NCBI GenBank assembly: GCA_021772635.1
Contig: JAJFLP010000076.1
Location: 1-64,000, forward strand
Direction of reading: 5' to 3'
Origin: Verrucomicrobiota bacterium
GTDB lineage: Bacteria > Verrucomicrobiota > Lentisphaeria > JABSQK01 > JAJFLO01
Length of the DNA stretch: 64,000 nucleotides
Position numbers and translations under genes: made by a program. Of this stretch, positions 44,201 to 52,423 are shown piece by piece. Every line of letters starts with the position of its first letter. The first letter of the stretch is position 1. The notes under the pieces are model-generated. The model was not told the origin of the DNA, did no database searches, and saw nothing but the letters and a program-made list of their open reading frames with translations.

Positions 44201-44938
44201 GAATATTACGAAGTTATTGCGCAAAAGTTAATGAGCATAATAAAGAGTCGCAGGGATGGCATTTTCGAGTTGGACTTTCGCCTCAGACCGGGCGGCAAGA
44301 ACGCTAATCTTGCAACTCCACTCAACCGCTATAGATCGTACTTTTCGGAATCCGGCGAGGCGGATCCTTATGAGCGCCAGGCCCTTATTCGACTTAGAAC
44401 AGTGTCCGGAAGTCGCATCTTAAGGACGGCTATCGAGGACCATAGGGTTCAATATGTTTTCGGTTCGGGGACTTTCGACGTAGAGCGCATCAAACATCTT
44501 CGGCAACGGCAAGCCCGGGAACTGGTTGAACCCGGCGCGATTAACGCAAAATATAGTCGCGGGGGACTTGTTGACGCAGAATATTTTATACAGGTGCTGC
44601 AAATCCGATCTGGCGCCGGCAATCCCGCATCGCAGGCAACGAATACCATTGATGCCGCAATCAGTCTCAGAGATAGCGGTGTGATTTCCGCAGAAACGTA
44701 CGAACGATTTAGTGAGGGGTATCGGTTCCTTCGGGCTCTCATTAACGGTCTGCGAATCGTGCGCGGCAATGCCCGTGATCTCGTAATACCACCGCCTGAA
44801 TCGCCGGAGTTCCAGTACCTTGTGCGGCGACTTGATAATTTTGAGTATCGGCCAACAACCGGTGAACCGTGGGAGTATATTTGTGCTCAAATGCGATCTG
44901 TTGAAACCCTATTCGCCGGAATCGATGAGACGGGATAA
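41243..44938 (+). CDS. glnE: Glutamine synthetase adenylyltransferase with ACT-like insert
   Basis: A 1231-residue GlnE-like protein that would adenylylate and deadenylylate glutamine synthetase. The N-terminal transferase has GKWGGMELNYSSDIDLLF with D215/D217 and RLRPEGATGTLV. The C-terminal one has GKWGGRELGYASDIELLF with D968 and Glu970 in place of the second Asp, and LDFRLRPGGKNANL. Between them, roughly residues 545-790 look like the ACT region of GlnD: WLVTIVAFDYIGEFAKICGL and YTILEIKSLDRFMFLFEF each start an ACT-like unit. Classic GlnE is about 950 residues and lacks this. TTG start without a good Shine-Dalgarno; ATG 41390 is the alternative. Confidence 0.87.
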   Translation: MVNETSSTLAQALPEKGAPISSDHANPFDKLTSNCSLSPKETRALQNVEMEPSSELPDPAQSLTSLSLLLQNNLDRTIRRTLFRPQILRQILTLFSWSHSLSRFLIKYPGTIPEVFPVVKTTPEQLFQYLIELETEAMEECHKSWLRIAKTKVFIRIAISDFLELDSFEETTRKISLVADFCVRKAIEFSGLSEFPVSVVAMGKWGGMELNYSSDIDLLFIADNSLSPVGLYEVHNHAVKTVQLLDQVTEDGLVFRIDNRLRPEGATGTLVKTIRQYLKHYHNHALGWEFQALVKARYGGGVESITDEFIRETRPLVYNPSIMPETLLQQVREMKGKIEKALVVHHQNDANVKLGAGGIRDIEFIIQFLQLHHGRVNSNLHEVNTLRAIDRLRIHRIITVDEESVLRNEYIFLRQLEHYLQIENQLPVRQLPKDEELLNILGRKMNFSNTNARSTGSELLVHYQESIRRTRRIFHDFFDMTIAFLEKKERVRALCPNIPKSVLSPHFTRLESDYFLRFEVCDIAEHLRMASNLSNERVCELARKQISNDKWLVTIVAFDYIGEFAKICGLFSVYGLSIISGESFTYDLVSERTANRAKKDDTFYRRRAKRNIHRVDEPHKGASEERKIVCVAAVRSEFMSNGLTIPWDEFRDELEALLQLLRADKFQEASERINLRVVGSLTDKDKIGDEFRALPPIEFEIDNDSDNRYTILEIKSLDRFMFLFEFANVLATRNYYIGKVEISTVGNKVCDRLFITSKHGKKVVSTNALRNLTVTITLIKQFATFLPYAPNPQLALKQFGDFVDSVLDAKQQGVIPIIDQQNTLKTFARVLGTSSFLWEDFLRMQHQNLLPILMDSRKLNRSPSLAALTRRLRQHLSRYDNFADRVDCLNRFKDREMFRIDLRHLTRQVQRFSEFCRHLSDLADAVLIEAYRLAIEFAKTKYNRKAPGTSCICALGKWGGRELGYASDIELLFIWHTSTDQYHAAVEYYEVIAQKLMSIIKSRRDGIFELDFRLRPGGKNANLATPLNRYRSYFSESGEADPYERQALIRLRTVSGSRILRTAIEDHRVQYVFGSGTFDVERIKHLRQRQARELVEPGAINAKYSRGGLVDAEYFIQVLQIRSGAGNPASQATNTIDAAISLRDSGVISAETYERFSEGYRFLRALINGLRIVRGNARDLVIPPPESPEFQYLVRRLDNFEYRPTTGEPWEYICAQMRSVETLFAGIDETG

Positions 44939-45006
44939 CGACTTAGGTTCACGGTTCAACGGTTCACCATTAGGGCTAAAAAAGACTCCTCCCCAGATTG
45001 GTAGAT

Positions 45007-45193
45007 GTATACCGCAAGTAGTACAATTTTGGGTCCGTATGGACGGACTCTCCGCATAAGCGGAGTCGCGGCTATCCGGACCGCTCATACGGTCCGGACG
45101 AGCGGACTCCGAGAATACGGAGAGACGACTTCAAAATGGTTGAGTAAGAGACTCCGAACGATTTTTCAAAAACTCCGCGATTGTTGGTATATT
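45007..45193 (+). repeat. Modular TACTGC/GCAGTA repeat, copy 8 (long form)
   Basis: ATACCGCAAGTAGTAC core, then nested hairpins (GACTCTCCGCATAAGCGGAGT, GGACCGCTCATACGGTCC), ACGACTTCAAAATGGTTGAG, CGAACGATTTTTCAAAAACTC and GCGATTGTTGGTATA. The long module matches copy 5. The other parts of this 428-base gap show no gene. Confidence 0.8.
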
Positions 45194-45366
45194 TCCCACA
45201 CGCTTCGGTGTCAAAAGATAAGAGTAACCGTTCATGGGGTTCAGGAGTTGGCTATCTCCGCGTAAGCGAGACGTCCATACGGACCGCACAAGCGAAAACT
45301 TGAACTTTGGGTTTAGGATCGTCTTTTTGGAATTTAGACTCTGAACCTCTGAACGTCGAACCGACA

Positions 45367-46008
45367 ATGAAATTGTTTAAGAAAATCAAAACCATCCCGC
45401 GCCCATTGATCGCCTTAATCGCCTACGGCGTTCTTTTGCTCCGCTACACCCTTCGTTTGAAGATTACCGATTCGATCGGAATACTCGATGGAACGTGGTC
45501 CAAGCCGGGTATCGTGATAAGTTGGCATAATCGAATAGTATGCACGCCAACTATATTCCCGTTACATGTACGCCGAAAAACAGTTCTTTTGAGCAGCCGC
45601 TCCCGAGACGGAGGTTATATCGCTTCTTTTCTAAAGGCGCTTAGTTATACAACAGTCCGTGGCTCCAGCAGTAAAGGCGGACTGAGAGCGATTGTCGAAT
45701 TGCGGAAGTATCTTGAAAATGGTTATTTCGCGGTCGTCATTCCGGATGGACCGCGCGGGCCTAAATACGAGGTCCACAAAGGTGTCCTCTGGCTAGCGCA
45801 AAAAACAAGCACACCAATTATACCGATGAGTCTGAATACTGATTCCCACTGGTCCCTGAAAACGTGGGATGAAACACAGATCCCAAAACCGTTCACCAAA
45901 GCGGAACTGGTTATCGGTGAACCGGTTTATATCAGTGCGGACTGCGATATAGAGGAAAAGGGCTCGGAGATCAAGGCAGAATTGATGAAGATCACGCGTT
46001 GGGACTGA
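45367..46008 (+). CDS. DUF374 lysophospholipid acyltransferase-like protein
   Basis: A 213-residue protein of the DUF374/LPLAT superfamily. A membrane-proximal hydrophobic segment (PLIALIAYGVLLLRYTL) precedes the catalytic-type block GIVISWHNRIV, where His and following residues replace the HX4D motif as usual in DUF374. SSRSRDGGYIASFLKAL, VRGSSSKGGLRAI and VIPDGPRGPKYEVHKGV are strong family markers. It is likely an inner-membrane acyltransferase for lipid A or phospholipid, substrate unknown. ATG 45367 is chosen over 45307 because the extra residues come from repeat-rich DNA. Confidence 0.87.
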   Translation: MKLFKKIKTIPRPLIALIAYGVLLLRYTLRLKITDSIGILDGTWSKPGIVISWHNRIVCTPTIFPLHVRRKTVLLSSRSRDGGYIASFLKALSYTTVRGSSSKGGLRAIVELRKYLENGYFAVVIPDGPRGPKYEVHKGVLWLAQKTSTPIIPMSLNTDSHWSLKTWDETQIPKPFTKAELVIGEPVYISADCDIEEKGSEIKAELMKITRWD

Positions 46009-46072
46009 CCCGGAAAAGAATGCAAGGGGACGTTATGAATTTTCGATTTTTGATTGCCGATTTTCGATTTGA

Positions 46073-46170
46073 GATACTGCCGCGATCTCTCCGCATAAGC
46101 GCGAGTCTCGGACATTCTGAATCGGGATTTGTCAACAAGCAGTACAATTTTTGGACGACTTTGAATTTAG
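46073..46170 (+). repeat. Modular TACTGC/GCAGTA repeat, split-core copy B
   Basis: GATACTGCCGCGATCTCTCC, module CGCATAAGCGCGAG, then GTCAACAAGCAGTACAATTT and TTGGACGACTTTGAATTTA. It lacks the far half of the element. The remaining gap to 46592 has no supported gene. Confidence 0.7.
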
Positions 46171-46592
46171 ACCATTGATCCTAAGTGATGATATACAGCC
46201 ACCCCACAATGAAGGGACCGTCGGTTGAAAAAAATCGGTATCAAAAACGGGATCGCTATCGTCCAATTACAGATCCCGACTTTGACAAAAAACTATCGGA
46301 GATTTTCGGGATCGAAGATGAACGCAATCCTTTGGGACAGCACATGGTCGAAGGCGTGTGCTTACGGCTTCTTGCCAGGCATACCTGCTTGGATTCACCC
46401 GGTAATTCTACGGGACAGCATTTGCGCCTGACGATAATAAAAAGGCAAAATGGGTGTTTTGGCAAGATCCAATCGCGAGGCTGAGGAGCTTGGAATTTTA
46501 CCAGTTTTCGGCTTCTAAGGGATCACAGTGTTTATAATATTAATCGCGCGGGTTTTCAAATCGAAAATCCGCAATCGAAAATTGGCATTCCT

Positions 46593-47294
46593 ATGTGTGG
46601 ACGTTTTAATGTTATAGATGATCCATTGACGATGGAACTGCTGGATGATTTGGGTGTTGAAATCGGCCCCGCTTCTCTACCGATCCTTAATACGGAACCA
46701 ACCAGCACTGTCCCGATCGTCACTGGGAGCCGAGACATGCGTAGAATCGAATTCGCAGTTTGGTGGTTGTTATTGGAGGAAACCGTAGAAGGAGTCAGGC
46801 CGAATCAAAAATGGAGGACTTTCAACGCTGTTGCGAAAAGGCTGCCGGAAAGTCCGCTTTATCGCCGCCCGTTCCAATGCACACGATGTATTATACCGGC
46901 AAGTGGATATTATGAGTGGAAAACCGAAGGCGGACGTAAGACCCCGTACTACATAAAACCGGTAAATCGTGCGATCGCCTTCGCGGGGCTATTTAAGCGA
47001 TGGAACTACCACGACGTGACGACCTATTCGTGCTCACTGATAACGACGGCCGCACATTCTAAATTGGAGCATATTCACGATAGAAGTCTGCCCGTCATGC
47101 TGGCGCCGGGTGATTACGATCGCTGGTTGGATCCGCACGATTCGAACATCGATCAATTCCAGAAATTATTCGAGCCCAGACTCACTGTAGATTTTACTGC
47201 CACGCCCGTTAATAAATACGTAAATAACGCTCGGAATAAAGATTTGCGATGCATGGAAGCCGTCGGCGAACCGGAGCTTATCCCCGCGGATTAA
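46593..47294 (+). CDS. SOS response-associated peptidase (HMCES/YedK)
   Basis: A 233-residue SRAP protein. The family forms a stable thiazolidine link to abasic sites in single-stranded DNA through Cys2, shielding them during replication. MCGRFN starts at the catalytic Cys2. Asn78 (RTFNAVAKR), Glu108 (GYYEWKTEGG) and His162 (IHDRSLPVML) are the other conserved active-site residues. CTRCIIPASGYYEW is the family hallmark. The Met is removed so that Cys becomes N-terminal, which fixes this start. It lies alone, tail-to-tail with the AsmA-like gene. Confidence 0.93.
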   Translation: MCGRFNVIDDPLTMELLDDLGVEIGPASLPILNTEPTSTVPIVTGSRDMRRIEFAVWWLLLEETVEGVRPNQKWRTFNAVAKRLPESPLYRRPFQCTRCIIPASGYYEWKTEGGRKTPYYIKPVNRAIAFAGLFKRWNYHDVTTYSCSLITTAAHSKLEHIHDRSLPVMLAPGDYDRWLDPHDSNIDQFQKLFEPRLTVDFTATPVNKYVNNARNKDLRCMEAVGEPELIPAD

Positions 47295-47495
47295 GGGCCC
47301 AATTAGTTTCTGAGTTCCGCTGGCGTTACTTTCCGTTGCACGTCGCGGAACTCGTATGCCGTCTTTATTTTGGACCATAGAATCGGCAAACGTCACCTAT
47401 CACAATTGAAGGGATTGGGAGCTCGGGATTACAAGAACGGATGATGGCAACGCGAAATCCCCTATTTCACGGCAAGCCGGCAATATCGCCGTTCG

Positions 47496-50400
47496 CTACT
47501 GGATGGCGCCCTCCTTCTGCCGAAACAAATCACGGATCGCGCTAATTTCCTCCCACTTCGGATCCTCAAGTTTTCCGCTTAATCGACGCTCAAGGAGGAT
47601 TGCGAACGGATCGATAGCGCGAGGTAATATCTTACCAAGTAACAGATTCAGGGGTTCCGCGGTTACTCGAAAATCAAGATTTCTTGTTTTCCACCAGTAA
47701 TTGCCATTGGCAACTATTGCGATCAACGATCCGTTAGTCTTTAAATTCGGAAAATACAGGCGATCCCCTGCGAATTCGATATCCGTGCGTAACTCAGTAA
47801 TTTTACCGAGTCCTCCGCCTGGTATTACCTTGCCGAGAATTCCCGTACGGGTCACCATAGTCATGAAGTCGGAAAACAACGGAACTCTCCAGAAGTCACC
47901 CTTCTCGATGAGTACTTTCCCCTTACCATTTAACTGGTAGTCACCAGTTACGTCCGCTATATTAAGATCCACCTTCGCACTGAACGATCCGGCCATTGCA
48001 CCGTCGTCCATCGACTTCATCGCACGCGTCAGTTTCGTAAAGTCTGCCCCGACGACGGTGAGCCACAGTTTCGCGGTATCTTCGGTGTGATCGTAGAAAT
48101 ACTCACCGGTGGCTCTTCCGCCGTGTAAACTTGCGGTAACCCTATTGACCGAGAGATCATTGTTCTTATAAATCACGGCTGCGGATAGATTCTCAAGGGG
48201 GTAATTGTAAAAGGGACATTGTTCGGCATCGACCGACGCTGCCCAGCGCCCGGAAGAATAGGTTCCGTTGATGACGGCGACCCGCAATTTGCACACTGGC
48301 GTACTGGCGGTTTCCCATATACTCTGGAATTCGTACCCACCTTTGTTTATACGCAGGTCGCCTTGAATGTTGCGGCCGCCGTACCCGTTTCCTAACGTTA
48401 ACTTCCCAACATTGTAACTGCCCTCTGCAATTCCATCACGGAACCTGAGCGTAACGCTCATATCATCTACGCTGCTATCATTACGGCTGATCGAATGGGT
48501 GAAAAACGTGGTATCAAGATCAGCGTCACCGTAATCACAATTCACCTGGATATTCGGACTATAACTATCGGTGGGTAAGTGGCGTACCTCAGCAATATTC
48601 CCGGTCAATGACAAAAAACCGTCTCGAATAACACAGGCCCCGCGAATATCGGAGAATTGGTAGTCTTGCCCTTCTATGGAGCTATCGGTTCGTAATTCAG
48701 CGACAATCTGCTCGTCGAATACAGAGAATTCCACGGTCGCATCATTGGCCCCGAACTCAAGCAATTCCGCGGTCTTACCAGTCGCACGCGAGGTCAGTAT
48801 TCCAGGCTTGTATATACTCGTCGCCTCGACATGGTTAAATCGGCCGTCCCCGAATTTAACGAACTCTGAACTTGACGTGATATCGATGGCGTCTTTGGTA
48901 CATAACGCATCGAAACTCGAAGTCCCCGCCGACACCCCAAATCCTGTCACAGTCCCGATTGTCCCAGTAACCGTCGCTCGCTCAGGTCCGATCTTCAGTT
49001 GGGGGATAATATCGATTGCCGTCCAATCGTCGAACTGTAATTGGGCAATCGTCCCGTCAATATAAATCTCGTCATGTCTAATGGTGATTGTAGAGTCGAA
49101 ATTGTGTAAAGATGCATCCTTGTAAATCATCGACGAGCCGGTTGCAGTCACGTCTATCTTAGTCTTTCGACTGTCACTTAGATCAATGTGGCCAGTGGCA
49201 GTTGCCCGGGGATTCGCATCGAACGTTATCCCAACTCCTTCGAGAAAGTTGATCCAGCTCCGATTAAACATCCCAAGAACCAACGGAGGATCAAGGGTAC
49301 CCTCAAGGTCAAAGTCAACATAATCTTTCAGGCCATGCCATGCCAGATTCAACCGTGCGCTTTCGCTCCCGCGTGTGACCTTGACGTTATCGATCAACAT
49401 CAGCGCGGCGGGAAAATCGACGAGCACTGTCCCCTCGACACGATCGACCCGGACGCCGTTGTATGTGACGTTCTGCATCGAACTGCGAACCTGAAGAACC
49501 AGTCCGGATCTCGGAAAATTTTCGTCTTTCTCAAGCACAACATCGAAATGGGGGGATCCGCCTTTTTCCCACTCGAAGTCTCGCCATACGCGAGTGTAAT
49601 CATTTTTGAATTTCTCATCGGTACTGAACGAGCTTACGAAATGCGGCTCACCGTCAACCTCTGCCTCAAGGTAGATTCCGTTGTCATCAAGCGAATAAGT
49701 ACCCGTCGCGTTGATCTGGATATCGGGGGCGACGACGACTTTACATTTCGTTAAATTTACGAGTCGGTTCTCGTAGTGCAACCGACCACTCAGGGCCTTG
49801 ACTGTCGCGTCGGCGATATTCGTATCCGCCAGCGTCAAATCAACGTCCAAATTCCAATCAGAAGGGACATCGACGGCTGACGGATGCACCGTAATCTTTG
49901 CCGAGACGGGAATATGGGAGAAGTCAGGAAGGTCGATCGGAGGCGCGACGAGCAGGTCAGGGCTCAATGCTTTCAGTAGTTTCTCCGGATACCCGTAAAA
50001 TTGGAGTTGACCAGAGATTTCGCGGTGCTCGACGTCGAGATTAAAGTTGCCGTTCAGATATTCACCGTTATCCATCTTAAGATTTAGCTCGGATAACCTT
50101 ATTCTGTCTCCTTTGACATCGGCGATCAATAACAGAGTATCCAACTTAAGACCGCGATATAAGAAATTTGAAAAGAATATATTTGTCGTCAATCGACTTT
50201 TCGAAAAATCACCGACCCGCAAGTGCACGTCGAGGGAAACCGTTGCTTTAGAGAGATCCTCTGTCGATCGACAGAACTCCTGAAAGTTCGAGATCTGCTC
50301 TACTGCAGTCGAAGATAGCAAGCGAACCCATGGCAATATCGATAGCTTTAGTTCAAAGTCTTTATTTTTTAGCCGCAGTCGTCGAATTTCCTCGTCCGTC

Positions 50401-50906
50401 GGCTTTATAACGTCCCCCCCCAGATTCAGTTGAATTCCCTCGACTAGCCCACTAAAAGAGACTACATCAAGGTGCGCTCCGGCATCTCTTATCGCGAAAG
50501 AAAGGTTTGTTAGAACGATTTTCCGCAGTACTTCACCGCCTGACAATTCTAGCGGTAACGAAATGGTGCAACCGGAAACCTCGACCCGGGCTACGCGAAT
50601 GGTACCTCTGAGTGAACTTTTCAAGTTGAATCTAATCTCCACCGTATCGGCGGTCAGAAGCGTCCAGGCGGGGAGTGAGTAGTCCCTTATGACCAAATTC
50701 TTTAGCACGACTCCACCAAATAGCCCCGCTTTAATTTCGTCAGCGTCGCCAACAAGGCCTTTCACCTGAAGTTCATGCCAAAATTGTCGCTGCAATCCCT
50801 GAGGGAGACCACGATATTGCCAGTATAGAATCACAAGGCAAGCCGACAACGAAAGGAAAAAAATCGCAGATATTAGAACTAATACCGTTTTCTTTTTACG
50901 ATTCAT
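47496..50906 (-). CDS. AsmA-like large envelope protein
   Basis: A 1136-residue protein with one N-terminal transmembrane anchor (VLVLISAIFFLSLSACLVIL) and a long periplasmic beta-rich region. The C-terminal AsmA_2-type block reads GKVLIEKGDFWRVPLFSDFM, LGKVIPGGGLGKI, TDIEFAGDRLYFPNLKTNGS and FRVTAEPLNLLLGKI. AsmA/TamB/YhdP relatives form bridge-like grooves that carry phospholipids to the outer membrane, and this is the likely role. It is transcribed divergently from fmt. Exact subfamily is not assigned. Confidence 0.78.
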   Translation of the reverse strand: MNRKKKTVLVLISAIFFLSLSACLVILYWQYRGLPQGLQRQFWHELQVKGLVGDADEIKAGLFGGVVLKNLVIRDYSLPAWTLLTADTVEIRFNLKSSLRGTIRVARVEVSGCTISLPLELSGGEVLRKIVLTNLSFAIRDAGAHLDVVSFSGLVEGIQLNLGGDVIKPTDEEIRRLRLKNKDFELKLSILPWVRLLSSTAVEQISNFQEFCRSTEDLSKATVSLDVHLRVGDFSKSRLTTNIFFSNFLYRGLKLDTLLLIADVKGDRIRLSELNLKMDNGEYLNGNFNLDVEHREISGQLQFYGYPEKLLKALSPDLLVAPPIDLPDFSHIPVSAKITVHPSAVDVPSDWNLDVDLTLADTNIADATVKALSGRLHYENRLVNLTKCKVVVAPDIQINATGTYSLDDNGIYLEAEVDGEPHFVSSFSTDEKFKNDYTRVWRDFEWEKGGSPHFDVVLEKDENFPRSGLVLQVRSSMQNVTYNGVRVDRVEGTVLVDFPAALMLIDNVKVTRGSESARLNLAWHGLKDYVDFDLEGTLDPPLVLGMFNRSWINFLEGVGITFDANPRATATGHIDLSDSRKTKIDVTATGSSMIYKDASLHNFDSTITIRHDEIYIDGTIAQLQFDDWTAIDIIPQLKIGPERATVTGTIGTVTGFGVSAGTSSFDALCTKDAIDITSSSEFVKFGDGRFNHVEATSIYKPGILTSRATGKTAELLEFGANDATVEFSVFDEQIVAELRTDSSIEGQDYQFSDIRGACVIRDGFLSLTGNIAEVRHLPTDSYSPNIQVNCDYGDADLDTTFFTHSISRNDSSVDDMSVTLRFRDGIAEGSYNVGKLTLGNGYGGRNIQGDLRINKGGYEFQSIWETASTPVCKLRVAVINGTYSSGRWAASVDAEQCPFYNYPLENLSAAVIYKNNDLSVNRVTASLHGGRATGEYFYDHTEDTAKLWLTVVGADFTKLTRAMKSMDDGAMAGSFSAKVDLNIADVTGDYQLNGKGKVLIEKGDFWRVPLFSDFMTMVTRTGILGKVIPGGGLGKITELRTDIEFAGDRLYFPNLKTNGSLIAIVANGNYWWKTRNLDFRVTAEPLNLLLGKILPRAIDPFAILLERRLSGKLEDPKWEEISAIRDLFRQKEGAIQ

Positions 50907-51184
50907 ACGGGTATACTAAGGCGATAATCATAAGAGTTTCCCGTCAGCATAATAAGATGGTTACCATTAATTTCGATTTCGTGACACGCCATGTTTTTCA
51001 CCTTCATCTTCATGACTCTTCGTTTCGACTTTTATCCCTGTCTCAGGTCACTGTTGTCAGCTGCAATATTTCGGCGTGAACAAACCACTTGCATGAGCGA
51101 GTCCGAATACTGCCACCTTCAGAGTTTCTGTACTAGCATGTTAAAACCATTGTATAAAATTTTTATATTCGAGTTTTCTATCAA

Positions 51185-52156
51185 ATGTATAACGTCCCAC
51201 ACGGAAAAAAAATCAGAATATACTTTTTGGGATCAGGGGAGATATCAATCCCCGTCTTGGCCGCGCTCGCGGCGGCGCCTGAAGTCGATCTCGTAGGGTG
51301 TGGAACCCAACCGGACCGACCGAGCGGACGAAAAAAAACTTTGTCACCTACCCCGATTGCGCAACACTGTCTTGATTTAGGTCTGCGCCCGGACAAGGTA
51401 GAGTCCGTTAATCGTGAGTCCTTCGTAGCTCGTTTGGAACAATACGACTTAGACGCGGTTGTCGTCTTTTCGTTCGGCCAAATTCTGAAACAGCAGATCC
51501 TGAACCTTCCCCGATACGGGTGTGTCAACATCCACGCTTCGCTTCTCCCCGAATTTCGCGGTGCATCGCCCATTTCAGCTGCGATTCTAAATGGTAATGC
51601 AACGACCGGTATCAGTTATATAAAAATGGATACCGGCCTTGATACCGGCGCCGTCTATAAGCAATTCCAGTACTCGATCTCAGGCAAAATGTACGCAGAC
51701 GAATTGTCCAAAGGGCTAGCGCAACTCGCGGCCGATACCGTTTGCTCGACATTAGACGACATCGTGCATTCCAAGCTGAACCCGGTGCCGCAAAATCCAG
51801 CTGAATCGTCGTACGCCGCAAAAACGAAAAAGAGTGATGGTCTTATTTCATGGTCGAATGATGCATCATTCATTGAGAAACAAGTAAGAGCGTACGCCCC
51901 TTGGCCAGGCGCGTGGTTCTTACTTAATACCCCTCCGCGAAACAGAAGAATAACCGTGACCGCCGCATCGGTTGCCTCGTCCCCACAGGACTCGGCAACA
52001 CCCGGAACAATCGTAGAACTAAATAAGCACACTTGGAAAATTGCGTGTGCACGGGATGCGTTGAATATAGAGAATTTAATCCCAGAAGGAAAAAAAAAGA
52101 TGGCAATCGCTGACTTTCTCAGAGGAAATCCATTGGAACTAGGAACGGTCGTTTAA
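51185..52156 (+). CDS. fmt: Methionyl-tRNA formyltransferase
   Basis: A 323-residue enzyme that transfers a formyl group from 10-formyl-THF to initiator Met-tRNA. RIYFLGSGEISIPVLAAL opens the Rossmann domain. The catalytic trio is Asn115 and His117 (CVNIHASLLPEFRGASPI) and Asp153 (MDTGLDTGAV). The C-terminal OB-type domain starts around KSDGLISWSNDASFIEKQVR and ends RGNPLELGTVV. Peptide deformylase is not adjacent. A TIR element separates it from the RNase E/G gene. Confidence 0.94.
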   Translation: MYNVPHGKKIRIYFLGSGEISIPVLAALAAAPEVDLVGCGTQPDRPSGRKKTLSPTPIAQHCLDLGLRPDKVESVNRESFVARLEQYDLDAVVVFSFGQILKQQILNLPRYGCVNIHASLLPEFRGASPISAAILNGNATTGISYIKMDTGLDTGAVYKQFQYSISGKMYADELSKGLAQLAADTVCSTLDDIVHSKLNPVPQNPAESSYAAKTKKSDGLISWSNDASFIEKQVRAYAPWPGAWFLLNTPPRNRRITVTAASVASSPQDSATPGTIVELNKHTWKIACARDALNIENLIPEGKKKMAIADFLRGNPLELGTVV

Positions 52157-52160
52157 CAAT

Positions 52161-52420
52161 GCGCCTCTTGCGAAACTCTACTTGGTCCGCGTTGCGAACG
52201 CATGAGCTGCAGTTTTGTTCGACGACCGGTTAAGTGCGTACCCGCAGCGGTACGCACTCCCCGGCCTTCGAACAAAGATGCTGCTAATCCGTCACAACAC
52301 TTTGGGCGTCACTCTCTGTTGGCCCACAGTCAACGTTGGGATGAAAGTACGATGCGTTATGGCATCGCACAGAGCATCCCAAAGTCACCTGTGCGTCCAA
52401 AGATAATTTTACAAGAGGCT
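52161..52420. mobile_element. 260-bp TIR element between fmt and the RNase E/G gene
   Basis: The ends GCGCCTCTTGCGAAACTCTA and (complement of the right end) AAGCCTCTTGTAAAATTATC match imperfectly. Inside are a GTGCGTACCCGCAGCGGTAC hairpin and a GATGCG...CATCGC hairpin like the one in 40898-41180. The right TIR contains AAGAGG, the ribosome-binding site of the next gene. Confidence 0.7.
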
Positions 52421-52423
52421 TAT

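Noticed and set aside
46185-46484. 99-codon frame between the acyltransferase and SRAP genes
   Set aside because: No family resemblance, poor ribosome-binding site, and composition like the surrounding repeat-rich gap.
52202-52423. 74-residue N-terminal extension of the RNase E/G gene
   Set aside because: It would translate a TIR element; the conserved protein begins at the ATG with AAGAGG upstream.
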